Assembly (NCBI GenBank): GCA_900318815.1
Contig: ONMA01000012.1
Location: 55,088 to 119,087 of the forward strand
Reading direction: 5' to 3'
Source: an uncultured Prevotellaceae bacterium
GTDB taxonomy: Bacteria > Bacteroidota > Bacteroidia > Bacteroidales > Bacteroidaceae
DNA length: 64,000 nt
This document shows positions 24,017-32,140 of the stretch, piece after piece. The notes beneath the pieces were generated by a model. That model saw only the letters and a program-made list of their open reading frames with translations, did no database searches and was not told the origin of the DNA. Both the position numbers and the translations under genes were made by a program. How positions within the stretch are numbered: position 1 is the first letter of the stretch; each line of letters starts with the position of its first letter.

Positions 24017-24934
24017 ATGAGAAGAACATTTTTGTCTTTTGTGATGATGTGTCTGGGCTTGGTGGCCATGGCCCAGGCCGGAGGAAAGAGTGAGATGACA
24101 AAGAAAGTGGTCGAGGACGGGGGCACCGGTCCCTATAAGGCCGTGATGCAGGAGGAGCCTTCGCTGCCTGCCCACACCGTGTTCGTGCCACAGGACCTCT
24201 CGAAGTTCAGTGCCGACAATCCCATGCCTGTCCTCGTATGGGGCAACGGGGCCTGCACCAACTCGCCCTGGGAGCACTTCAAGTTCCTCAACGAGATTGC
24301 CTCCCACGGCTTCATCGTCGTGGCTACGGGCTACATACCCATAGAGGAGAAGCCCTACGAGGGGCCGATGTCTACCACGCAGCAACAGATAGAAAGCATC
24401 GACTGGGTGTTTGCCCAGAATGCCGACCCCGCCTCACCATATTATAATAAGATTGACCTGAACCACATCTGTGCTGCCGGCATGTCGTGCGGAGGTCTGC
24501 AGACGCTCTTCAACTGTGCCGACAAACGTATCTCGTCGATGATGATTTGCAACAGCGGACTCTTCAAGACTACCAACGCCCATCAGGCAGTGGGCGGCAT
24601 GCCCATGCCCGAGAAGTCGAAGCTCCAGGACATCCATACCCCTGTTATCTATATCTTGGGTGGCAAGGAGGATATTGCCTATGAGAACGGCATGGACGAC
24701 TTCCGTCTCATCAGCCATGTACCTGCCTGCGTGGCCAACTACCCCGTAGGTCATGGCGGCACCTATCGGCAGCCCCACGGTGGTGAGTTCAGTGTGGTGG
24801 CTCTGGCCTGGCTGCAGTGGCAGCTGAAAGGTGACAAGGAGGCCGCCCGCATGTTCCAGGGCGACGACTGCCAGTTGGCGAAGCGCGAGGGATGGACCTT
24901 GGAGAAGAATGCCAAGTTCGGCGAATTGAAATAA
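24017..24934 (+). CDS. Secreted alpha/beta hydrolase
   Basis: A 305-residue protein with a signal peptide (MRRTFLSFVMMCLGLVAMAQA). VLVWGNGACTNSPWEHF holds an oxyanion-type loop, AAGMSCGGLQT is the nucleophile elbow (Ser), GGKEDIAYE provides Asp, and VGHGGTY provides His. It resembles Bacteroidota secreted hydrolases that act on esters of plant polymers or lipids; the substrate is not evident. It is monocistronic, followed by a large inverted repeat. Confidence 0.82.
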   Translation: MRRTFLSFVMMCLGLVAMAQAGGKSEMTKKVVEDGGTGPYKAVMQEEPSLPAHTVFVPQDLSKFSADNPMPVLVWGNGACTNSPWEHFKFLNEIASHGFIVVATGYIPIEEKPYEGPMSTTQQQIESIDWVFAQNADPASPYYNKIDLNHICAAGMSCGGLQTLFNCADKRISSMMICNSGLFKTTNAHQAVGGMPMPEKSKLQDIHTPVIYILGGKEDIAYENGMDDFRLISHVPACVANYPVGHGGTYRQPHGGEFSVVALAWLQWQLKGDKEAARMFQGDDCQLAKREGWTLEKNAKFGELK

Positions 24935-25027
24935 CTTGATTTTATCCAGAATGTCTTGCTCCTGCATGATTATGCAGTTGCCTTTTCGCTTTTTATGACA
25001 AATGATTTTTGCGAAATAGAGTCAAAT

Positions 25028-25131
25028 AGTGAAGAATGAAGAGTGTAGAGTGAAGAATTTGCTACCGCACCAAGTTACAAAGAATCAGGTGCGGTAGCAA
25101 ATTCTTCACTCTACACTCTTCACTCTTCACT
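25028..25131. repeat. 44-bp-arm inverted repeat with CTTCACTC units
   Basis: The left arm (25028-25071) and right arm (25088-25131) are complementary over 44 bp with one mismatch, with a 16-bp loop. The outer part is made of GAAGAGTG/CTTCACTC units, as in the repeat tracts at 945 and 3269 and inside mtnN. The inner part is TTTGCTACCGCACC. It may act as a bidirectional terminator of the hydrolase gene. The region 24935-25529 contains no convincing gene. Confidence 0.9.
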
Positions 25132-25220
25132 CCTTATACCTTGTCGTATGTTCTCTCACACCTTAATGCATAGGACTTTACACTTTGATTTACGGGTAAT
25201 TACATCGTGATTACTATGAC

Positions 25221-25285
25221 ATGACGGTGTGATTAATATTTCGTCAGGGTGTGATGAATGCTCCGTCAGGGTGTAACGAATGTTT
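25221..25285. repeat. 22-bp direct repeats (CGTCAGGGTGTGATGAATG)
   Basis: Three diverged units start at about 25221, 25242 and 25264, with the shared core CGTCAGGGTGT.A.GAATG. They are non-coding and lie between the inverted repeat and the Rpn-type gene. Confidence 0.75.
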
Positions 25286-25438
25286 CGACAATTATGTAAT
25301 GGCGACATAGACAGCCATCTTTCAACCGCACGGAAAGACAAGTGGTTGAAAATTAGATGCTTACGCGAATGCTTCAAAACTCGCGTCTTTCCGCCTGAAT
25401 CCCGTCTTGCTGATTTCCCTTCAATTCTCGCGTTTTTT

Positions 25439-25474
25439 CAGCGGATAATTATTCGGTATTTTCATGCAGACAAC
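25439..25474. repeat. Dispersed repeat TCAGCGGATAATTATTCGG (copy 1)
   Basis: TCAGCGGATAATTATTCGG plus TATTTTCATGCAGACAA. An inverted near-identical copy lies at 63863-63897. Confidence 0.8.
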
Positions 25475-25529
25475 TTATGCGCAGGGTTCAACCGCAGCAG
25501 CAGAAACAAAAGTAAATGGCTAACTTTCG

Positions 25530-26615
25530 TCAGTCTTCAGCCATCCGCTTTACTGCCTCTATGCTCATGTTGAGCCTTTCTGCTATGAGGTCGGGGGAAA
25601 CCGATGCCTGCATGAGCAGTTGGATGGTCTGCCTCAGCTGCTCGCCTTGCTCCTGCAGCTGCGAGTCTTTTGCCTGCAGCTGTGAGTCTTTTGCCTGAAG
25701 CTGTGAGTCTTTTGCCTGAAGCAGTGAGTCTTTTGCCTGAAGCAGTGAGTCTTTCTCTTGTAGCTGAGTGTCTTTCTCTTGTAGCTGAGTGTCTTTCTCT
25801 TTCAGCTGCTTCTCATTCTCTTGCAGTCGTTTTCTCTGTTTGAGCAGTTCCACGCCGCGTTCGTCGTAGTCGCGGAACAGCAGTTCTTCCATCTCCATGC
25901 GCTCGCGCATCTCCTTCGAGGCTCCGGCGGTGAGCAGGCGGTGGAAGATGAGGCGCTGGTCCTCGTCACCGCTGTATTCGGCCTCATCGATGTTCAGCAG
26001 ATAGCCTTGTGCGGTGTCCTTGCGCGTCTGGTCGAAAATATTGAGGATACGCTCCAAATGATTGCGCAGCCTGCCATGGAGCAGCGGTATCTGCACGATG
26101 ATGCTGCTGTGGGTGAGGCTGTCGACGAAAGGGTCGGGCAGGCCCTGCGACACTGGCTCGCCGTCGTAGTTCTCTGCCTTGGGGGTGACGTAAAGCACCG
26201 GCTCCTCAATGCTGCCCACGCGGTGGCCCAGCAGGTAGATGGCAATCATGGGCAGGGCGTGCTTGCGATTGTCGACGGGGGAACCGTCGACGGTGGACAC
26301 CATGTTCTCCTCGTCGCGGTACTGAGTGCCTATGTACTGGCGGAAGCGCAGCAAGTCGCTGGGCAGGTCGGTCTTCTGTAGTTCTATGAGTACGTGTTCC
26401 TCGTGGCCTTGTGCGTCGACTGTCACCGCGCGGTAGTCTAACCGGAACACCGACACGGGGTCGCGCTCCACGTTGATCAGCTCATTGCGACGTGTGGTCA
26501 CATGCGTCACCTGCTTTCTCAGCAAAGCGGAAAGCAGAATTTTTACTACGCGCTCGTCCTCCATAAGGTACTTGAACGCCAGGTCGTAGATGGGGTTGGC
26601 AATCGTTGTCGTCAT
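25530..26615 (-). CDS. Rpn/YhgA-like PD-(D/E)XK nuclease with coiled-coil tail
   Basis: 361 residues from MTTTIANPIYDLAFKYLMED. The N-terminal ~250 residues match the Rpn / PD-(D/E)XK nuclease-family transposase group: IYDLAFKYLM, RLDYRAVTVDAQG (Asp) and HVLIELQKTDLPSD (ELQK), then FRQYIGTQYRDEENM. A heptad coiled coil of KDxQLQA/EKDTQLQ units (about 265-325) follows, with a small C-terminal helix (PDLIAERLNMSIEAVKRM) like that of the second Rpn gene at 46.7 kb. Family members cut DNA and have been linked to recombination or phage defence; the role here is unknown. The longer upstream frame was rejected because it crosses the promoter. Confidence 0.82.
   Translation of the reverse strand: MTTTIANPIYDLAFKYLMEDERVVKILLSALLRKQVTHVTTRRNELINVERDPVSVFRLDYRAVTVDAQGHEEHVLIELQKTDLPSDLLRFRQYIGTQYRDEENMVSTVDGSPVDNRKHALPMIAIYLLGHRVGSIEEPVLYVTPKAENYDGEPVSQGLPDPFVDSLTHSSIIVQIPLLHGRLRNHLERILNIFDQTRKDTAQGYLLNIDEAEYSGDEDQRLIFHRLLTAGASKEMRERMEMEELLFRDYDERGVELLKQRKRLQENEKQLKEKDTQLQEKDTQLQEKDSLLQAKDSLLQAKDSQLQAKDSQLQAKDSQLQEQGEQLRQTIQLLMQASVSPDLIAERLNMSIEAVKRMAED
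25657..25803. repeat. 21-bp tandem repeat inside the Rpn gene
   Basis: Seven consecutive 21-bp units of CTG(C/A)AGC(T/A)GTGAGTCTTTTGC type on the plus strand encode the 7-residue coiled-coil repeat. Each unit keeps the frame, so copy-number change would lengthen or shorten the coil. Confidence 0.88.
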
Positions 26616-26675
26616 AGTTTTTCTTTTTTCATCAGCAGCCGATGCCTCCGAGTGTCGGCTTCTGCAATGATGTTG

Positions 26676-26683
26676 CAAAAATA
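26676..26683 (-). promoter_or_regulatory. -7 box of the Rpn-type gene
   Basis: TATTTTTG on the minus strand, about 60 bp before ATG 26615. Confidence 0.55.
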
Positions 26684-26765
26684 CGCAAAATATGCGAACT
26701 GGCCAAATGTTTCGGTTATTTTTGCTTTTCTTTGGGAAAATGCGTGCTATTTCCTTGAAAAGTTG

Positions 26766-26773
26766 TACCTTTG
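26766..26773 (+). promoter_or_regulatory. -7 box of the acid phosphatase gene
   Basis: TACCTTTG on the plus strand, 54 bp before ATG 26828. Confidence 0.6.
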
Positions 26774-26827
26774 CCCCCAAAACAATGCATAACATTATGC
26801 ATGCGTCTACCTGTTGCTATTATAAAT

Positions 26828-28249
26828 ATGACAAACCAGATTAAGACATGGATGCTTGCAGCCATCCTTCTATGCTGCTCAGGAGCTCAAGCCCAGACAA
26901 AACGCTCGGATGACTTCCGGGCAAAGTATCAACTGAAAGAAGTCGTGGTGATGAGCCGCCATAACATCCGCTCGCCGTTGGTGTCGGGTTCGACTGCCTA
27001 CATGAGGGTGACACCCTACAAGTGGTTCTCGTGGTCGTCGCCGGGCAGTCAGTTGTCGTTGCGCGGAGGCGTGTTGGAGACAGAGATGGGACAGTTCTTC
27101 CGCAAGTGGCTGGTGGGCGAGGGGCTGCTGCCCGACAACTATCGGCCCGAGGGCGACGAGGTGCTGTTCTATGCCAACTCGCGACAGCGCACATTCGCCA
27201 CGGCGAAGTATTTCTCTGCCGGTTTCCTGCCGTTCGCCAATGTGGAGATTACCCATAAGTACGAGGAGGATAAGATGGATCCGATGTTCACCCCGCAGTT
27301 CACGAAGATGAACGATACCTATCGCCAGCGGGTGGTCGCTGAGATGAATGCCTTGCACGGCGGTCCGCAGGCCTGGATGCAGTCCGTACAGCCCGCACTG
27401 ACGCTCGTGGAGGAGGTCATCGACATGGCACACTCGCCTGCTGCGCTGAACGACACGACGCATTTCTGGTACGACGATACGCAGTTCAAACTGGAGAAGG
27501 GCAGTGAGCCGAAGATGAGCGGCGGCTACACCTTGGCCAACAGCGTGGCCGATGCGCTCGTGCTGCAGTGTTACGAAAGTGAGAGCATGACGGCATTCGG
27601 GCACGAACTCACGCAGGAGCAATGGCGGGCCATTTGCGGCATCAAGGAGGTGTACGACGGACTGCTCTTCACCACCCACAGTGCTGCCGTCAACTTGGCC
27701 TATCCGTTGGTGAGCCGCATTCGCGAGGAACTGCACCGCGAGGGGCGCAAGTTCACATTCCTCTGTGGCCACGACAGCAATCTGGCCAGCATCAGTGCTG
27801 CCCTGCGCTTCGTCCTTCCTGAGACGGAGCAGGCCCTGGAATTGCATACGCCAATTGGCTCAAAACTGGTGTTTGAGAAGTGGAGCAATGGCACGGAAGA
27901 GTTTGTTGCGGTCAACCTGGTCTATCAGGCCGTCGGGCAGTTGCAGAATCGCACGTTGCTCTCATGGGCCGTTGAGGATGGTTTGCAGGTGCCCCAGGTG
28001 ATGCCCATAGCGATAGAAGGTCTCACCGCCAACAGCGACGGACTCTACCGTCTGGCAGACCTCGATGCCCGCATGACCGAAGCCATGGCCGAATATGATG
28101 CCATCGAAGACGAGCCCAACTCCGTCAGCGTGCCCCGCAACGTTCCCGTCAACGCCCCCCAGACCTACACCCTTGACGGCGCTCAGGCAACAAATAGTAC
28201 TCGTGGTGTCATCATAGAACACGGGCAGAAAGTCATAAGAAGTCATTAA
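26828..28249 (+). CDS. Secreted histidine-type acid phosphatase
   Basis: A 473-residue protein with a signal peptide (ends SGAQAQ). The branch-2 histidine phosphatase motif VVMSRHNIRSP (RHxxRxP variant) sits near residue 45, and the proton donor is in LCGHDSNLAS (HD). The family includes glucose-1-phosphatase and phytase. The C-terminal ~60 residues resemble a degenerate T9SS tail (TYTLDGAQ ... GVIIEHGQKV), so surface export is possible. The next gene begins 51 bp downstream and may be co-transcribed. Confidence 0.87.
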   Translation: MTNQIKTWMLAAILLCCSGAQAQTKRSDDFRAKYQLKEVVVMSRHNIRSPLVSGSTAYMRVTPYKWFSWSSPGSQLSLRGGVLETEMGQFFRKWLVGEGLLPDNYRPEGDEVLFYANSRQRTFATAKYFSAGFLPFANVEITHKYEEDKMDPMFTPQFTKMNDTYRQRVVAEMNALHGGPQAWMQSVQPALTLVEEVIDMAHSPAALNDTTHFWYDDTQFKLEKGSEPKMSGGYTLANSVADALVLQCYESESMTAFGHELTQEQWRAICGIKEVYDGLLFTTHSAAVNLAYPLVSRIREELHREGRKFTFLCGHDSNLASISAALRFVLPETEQALELHTPIGSKLVFEKWSNGTEEFVAVNLVYQAVGQLQNRTLLSWAVEDGLQVPQVMPIAIEGLTANSDGLYRLADLDARMTEAMAEYDAIEDEPNSVSVPRNVPVNAPQTYTLDGAQATNSTRGVIIEHGQKVIRSH

Positions 28250-28300
28250 TCATGACGCTGAAACAACGATGCTTTGCAACAAAATTAAAAAGCTATTTTT

Positions 28301-29008
28301 ATGAAAAAAGTGAGATTAATATGGATGTTGGCCACTATCCTCTTTTGTGGTCAAATATTCGTCGCCTGCTCTAAAGACGACAACACCGTTGATGAGGCTC
28401 TCCAACAGGATGCCGCTTTTCAGGCTGAGTTGAATCAGGCGATGATCTGGGCACAGTTATATGGTCCCGAGACTCAGTCCTTGGCCGAGGAGGTAGCCGC
28501 ACGCCATAACGGAAAAACCACACCCATCAACTATAAGACGAAGGAAAGCATTGAGCGTAAGTGCCGTACTGACCATTCCACGCCCAGTGAACTGAGGGAC
28601 TTGGCCCGTACTACGGTAATCTGTGAATACGACTCACTGCAAAGCGCCATCGCCAGTCTACAGAATATCTCCACTACGCGCAACATGTTCGGAAGATACA
28701 AGCACCAGACCAGCAACTATGGCTACTGGGGCGACATCGTCAATCTGCAGTTTGAATACCTACAGACAGAGATACAGGTGAAGAGTTACGGCATGTATTA
28801 TGCAGCCCTCCCAGAGGCAGAATGTCGGCCTGTGCTGGGTGACTCGCTCTTTAACGTCATTCGTACAGAGAGCGGCGTGGAGCCAGGGTTGTCGCACTAT
28901 TATTACGAGATTATCCGTTCGGATACCGCCAGCGAGGCTACCCGCGCCTATTATCTCACCCTTGCCATTGAGTACCACAGCCACTTCGACCCGGACTATG
29001 TAAAGTAA
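28301..29008 (+). CDS. Lipoprotein with a RelA/SpoT-like nucleotidyltransferase domain
   Basis: 235 residues. A lipoprotein signal ends at Cys23 (FVACSKDD). The region 60-206 shows the ordered signatures of RelA/SpoT synthetase folds, closest to the group found in phage MuF-type and toxin proteins: KTKESIERK (about 79-87), ELRDLARTTVICEYDSL (97-113), GRYKHQ (R132-x-K134), GYWGDIVNL (141-149), TEIQVKSYGM (Glu157, the catalytic position of E-x-Q) and SHYYYEIIR (198-206). The position usually holding GYRDI has one extra residue. A lipid-anchored exported alarmone or nucleotide transferase would be odd, since GTP and ATP are cytoplasmic. It could be a surface toxin or a repurposed binding fold. 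Confidence 0.6.
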   Translation: MKKVRLIWMLATILFCGQIFVACSKDDNTVDEALQQDAAFQAELNQAMIWAQLYGPETQSLAEEVAARHNGKTTPINYKTKESIERKCRTDHSTPSELRDLARTTVICEYDSLQSAIASLQNISTTRNMFGRYKHQTSNYGYWGDIVNLQFEYLQTEIQVKSYGMYYAALPEAECRPVLGDSLFNVIRTESGVEPGLSHYYYEIIRSDTASEATRAYYLTLAIEYHSHFDPDYVK

Positions 29009-29037
29009 CTCAAGTTTCCCACCCTTTTATTCATTCG

Positions 29038-29068
29038 CCGGTTCACAGTCGAATGAGCTGTGAACCGG
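29038..29068. terminator. Hairpin between convergent genes
   Basis: CCGGTTCACAG / CTGTGAACCGG, an 11-bp perfect stem with a 9-base loop. It overlaps the stop codon of the minus-strand subtilase and lies 29 bp past the plus-strand lipoprotein gene. There is no strong T-run, so its terminator role is tentative. Confidence 0.45.
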
Positions 29069-31259
29069 TGATGGATGGTTCGCCGTCGAGCTGGACGGCT
29101 ACGATGCCTCGCACGGATGCTGGGAGCGATAACTGGTAGTTGTTGCTCCCGGCCTGTTGTTGTCTGTCGAGCAACAGCTGGCCAGAGAGACTGTAGATGC
29201 GGACGCGGAACGGCTTTGCTGCGGGTGTTTCGAAGGTGATGTTGAGGTGGCCAGATGAGGGGTGGCGGGTGATGCGGGCAGGAGTCTGAGACACTGAAAG
29301 ACCGTCGATGCGGGTGAGCTGCAGAATGTCGAGCAGGCCGTGGTAGACGTCGATCTCGCCATAGCCCCATTCGTTGTTGGGATAGGCGAGAGCCGGGTCG
29401 TTGTGGCGGCTGGTGCGGCTGATGACCCCGAGGACATCCTGTGGTGTGAGTCGGGGGTTGGCCTGCAGCCAGAGGGCGATAGCACCGCCCACGGCGGGAC
29501 AGGCCATCGACGTGCCGCTGTTGCTGTTCCAGGCATAGGTGCGCCCGTTGAAGTCGAAGTGCTCCACGTCCCAGTTGATGTCGCCCGCATTGGGGTGGTT
29601 CTCCAAGTAATAGCTGCTGTAGGCCGAGATGACGTTGGCACCGGGTGCCATGACATCGGGCTTGATGCGTCCGTCGTAGGTGGGACCTACCGACGAGGCG
29701 GTGATGCGCTCGCCATGAGAGCCAGGCTCAGAGTGCTTCCACTGTCCCTTGTAGTTGGTGATGCCCGTGCGGTAGATGGTGGCACCGACGCAGATGACCG
29801 AAGGAGAGCTGGCGGGCGAGTGGATGTTGCGCACGCACTCGCCGGCCTTCAGGGCGGGGTTATTGCCGTTCTGCACGAAATAGCCGTTCACGCGGAACAC
29901 CTCCACGTCGGCCTCCTTGCCCATCGCTTCGAAGGAGAGACTCGTCAGCCCCACGTTCCTCGTGGTGAAGACGTGGAGGTCGTAGCAGGTCTCCTCGGGA
30001 TGGTAGCAGGACGGATAGGCCGTGGTCTCCACAATGAGCAGGTTGTCGCCCTGACGGCAGGTGAGCGTGAGTACGGAGTCCTCCTGGGCCAGCACCTCGC
30101 GGGTGTCGATGAGCAGGGTGTCGGTGGCTGAGACATCATAGCTCACGAAGCGGAACAGGCAGTCCTGGGCCGACTTCGCCGTGAGTATCATCTCATTGCC
30201 GCTGCCGTAGAGGAAGGTGCCCTCCGTGGACTGGCCCGTCGGTTTGCGGAACCAGGACTTGGTGCGACCCTGGTTGCCTGCGGCGGCCACGATGATGTGG
30301 CCGGGCCCCATGAGGCTGTCGAGCATCTCGTAGTAAAGCTGGTCGTAGCCCCAGAAGTCCTGTCCGCTGCCCTCGCTGAAGGAGATGACACAGGGCTTGC
30401 CCACGCGGTCAGCATAGTCGAAGATGTACTTGAAGCCGAGGGCATCGGTGGCAAAGGTGTATTTGTAGACGTCGGCAGAGTCGATGTAGACGAGATCTTC
30501 GCCCACGGCATTGGCCACGATGCAGATGTCGCTTTCGGGGGCAATGCCCCGGTAGGGCGAGTGGTAGCCGCTGCCTGCGGCGGTGCCTAAGGTATGGGTG
30601 CCGTGGGTCTGGTCCAGGCCGTCGCGGGCGTGGCCTACGGCGAGGATGTCACGGGCTGTGACATAGTCGCGGCCCACGGGGAAGGGGCTGCCGATGGTGT
30701 CCTGTGAGAGCTGGTCCCAGAAGGCGCGGATGCGGTAGTCGGTGGTGTCGCGGCTGTAGAAGGTGGGGTGGGTGAGGTCGAAGCCGATGTCCATGACTCC
30801 CATCACGACCCCTTTGCCCGTGTAGGCCTGGGGCAGCAGGAGACCTTCGTGGGCGGCATGGGCGTTGATCTGGTGGACCACGGAATCCATGAGTACCTGG
30901 CCCGACGGGCGGGCCTCGATGCGGTTGACGTTAGCCTCCAACGACAGGTCACGCAGGCTGCCGACGGGAATCATGGCGACGTAGAGCGGGCCGTAATGGC
31001 ACAGCGGACGACAGCCGTGACGCGCCAGGACGGCCTCGGCATCGTCGGTGATGCGGATGAAGGCACAGACCTCCCGGGAGTCGGGGGAGGACAACTGAGG
31101 ACGGAGCAAAAGCTGATGGGGTGGGGCGTTCTTGCGCTCGCCATTCATCACTAACTGCCGCAGCATGAGCGACAGTTTCTCGTAGCGGGGACGCTGGGCA
31201 TGGGTGGCCGCAGCGATACAGAGTGCTAATACACAGAGGGTAAATAGTCGTTGTTTCAT
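29043..31259 (-). CDS. S8 subtilisin-like protease with T9SS-type C-terminus
   Basis: 738 residues with a signal peptide (ends ATHAQR). Catalytic motifs are MGVMDIGFDLTHP (Asp), LDQTHGTHTLGTAAG (His) and WNSNSGTSMACPAVGG (Ser), with the oxyanion Asn in VAAAGNQGR. A long insertion (about 330-490) lies between the Asn and Ser motifs, as in Bacteroidota S8A proteases. The C-terminal ~75 residues end RVRIYSLSGQLL ... LIRL, a T9SS sorting-type domain. It is the last gene of a transporter-ComEA-protease run (gap 5 bp). Confidence 0.92.
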   Translation of the reverse strand: MKQRLFTLCVLALCIAAATHAQRPRYEKLSLMLRQLVMNGERKNAPPHQLLLRPQLSSPDSREVCAFIRITDDAEAVLARHGCRPLCHYGPLYVAMIPVGSLRDLSLEANVNRIEARPSGQVLMDSVVHQINAHAAHEGLLLPQAYTGKGVVMGVMDIGFDLTHPTFYSRDTTDYRIRAFWDQLSQDTIGSPFPVGRDYVTARDILAVGHARDGLDQTHGTHTLGTAAGSGYHSPYRGIAPESDICIVANAVGEDLVYIDSADVYKYTFATDALGFKYIFDYADRVGKPCVISFSEGSGQDFWGYDQLYYEMLDSLMGPGHIIVAAAGNQGRTKSWFRKPTGQSTEGTFLYGSGNEMILTAKSAQDCLFRFVSYDVSATDTLLIDTREVLAQEDSVLTLTCRQGDNLLIVETTAYPSCYHPEETCYDLHVFTTRNVGLTSLSFEAMGKEADVEVFRVNGYFVQNGNNPALKAGECVRNIHSPASSPSVICVGATIYRTGITNYKGQWKHSEPGSHGERITASSVGPTYDGRIKPDVMAPGANVISAYSSYYLENHPNAGDINWDVEHFDFNGRTYAWNSNSGTSMACPAVGGAIALWLQANPRLTPQDVLGVISRTSRHNDPALAYPNNEWGYGEIDVYHGLLDILQLTRIDGLSVSQTPARITRHPSSGHLNITFETPAAKPFRVRIYSLSGQLLLDRQQQAGSNNYQLSLPASVRGIVAVQLDGEPSITGSQLIRL

Positions 31260-31264
31260 GTTAC

Positions 31265-32140
31265 TTAATATTCCACATACGGTCTTAGCCTGCCGATAGA
31301 CTCAGCGGAGAAGTCGGGCAGCAGCCTGAGGTCGTCGAGGTCGGCGATGCGACCGTGCCTGCGGCGGTAGTCGACGATGGCCTTGGCCTGATAGTAGTTG
31401 AGGTAGGGATGGCGACGCAAATCGCTGAGCGGGAGTCGGTTGATGTTCAGCTTGCGGATGTCGGTGGCCGAGATGGTGAAGTAGGGCAGGGCCTCGGCGG
31501 GGAATCCCTCAATCTCCTGCAACTGCCCCGTGTTGACATAGCCGCCCAACCGATTGCCATAGTCAGCAATGCGACGGGCGTAGTAGCTGCCAATGCCTGG
31601 CACACGGCGCAGGACGGTGGTGTCGGCGGTGCTGAGGTCAACGGTCTCGCCTGGGGCGAGCTTCTTGGGATAGCGCAGGGTGTCGGGCGCGTGCGTCTCT
31701 TCTTTGACTAAGGTCGATGCGGGCAGGTAGTCGGCAGAGATGCGGATGTAGGGCTCCAGTTCGCGATATTGCTTCACCGTGAGACCGTAGAGGCGGGCGA
31801 AGTCGGCCTTGGTGCGATAGATGCCGCCCGCTGCCCGGTACTTGTAGATGTTGCGCACTTGCCAGGGCTGCAGGCCCAGGCGCAGGAGCCGGGTGCTGTC
31901 GGCGGTGTTCGGGTCGAAGGGAGAAAGTTCGATGCGCCGCTGCGGCACGTCGGCATAGAATGGCTCGGCCAGCTGCGGGGCGGCGGCCGTGGTGGAGTCG
32001 GGTAGTGCTACAGGCGTTTCCGTCTCCGGCTCCGTCGTGGTGAACTCGTTGACGAGCAGTGCGACGGCAGCTATTGAGAGCAACAGCAGAACCACCTTGC
32101 GGTCGGACTTGTGCAGATAGAACAGCTCGCGGAACATCAT
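31265..32140 (-). CDS. ComEA-like helix-hairpin-helix protein
   Basis: 291 residues. One N-terminal membrane helix (about 18-33) is followed by an extracytoplasmic linker and several helix-hairpin-helix units: FDPNTADSTRLLRLGLQ, YLPKK-like linkers, LSTADTTVLRRVPGIGSYYA, NINRLPLSDLRRHPYL and KAIVDYRRRHGRI. ComEA-type proteins bind DNA at the outer face of the inner membrane during natural transformation, but this repeat HhH form is general in Bacteroidota. The ATG overlaps the transporter stop (4 bp). Confidence 0.87.
   Translation of the reverse strand: MMFRELFYLHKSDRKVVLLLLSIAAVALLVNEFTTTEPETETPVALPDSTTAAAPQLAEPFYADVPQRRIELSPFDPNTADSTRLLRLGLQPWQVRNIYKYRAAGGIYRTKADFARLYGLTVKQYRELEPYIRISADYLPASTLVKEETHAPDTLRYPKKLAPGETVDLSTADTTVLRRVPGIGSYYARRIADYGNRLGGYVNTGQLQEIEGFPAEALPYFTISATDIRKLNINRLPLSDLRRHPYLNYYQAKAIVDYRRRHGRIADLDDLRLLPDFSAESIGRLRPYVEY

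Noticed and set aside
25156-25377. Small minus-strand frame in the repeat region
   Set aside because: Encoded largely by the 22-bp repeats, with no promoter and no family features.
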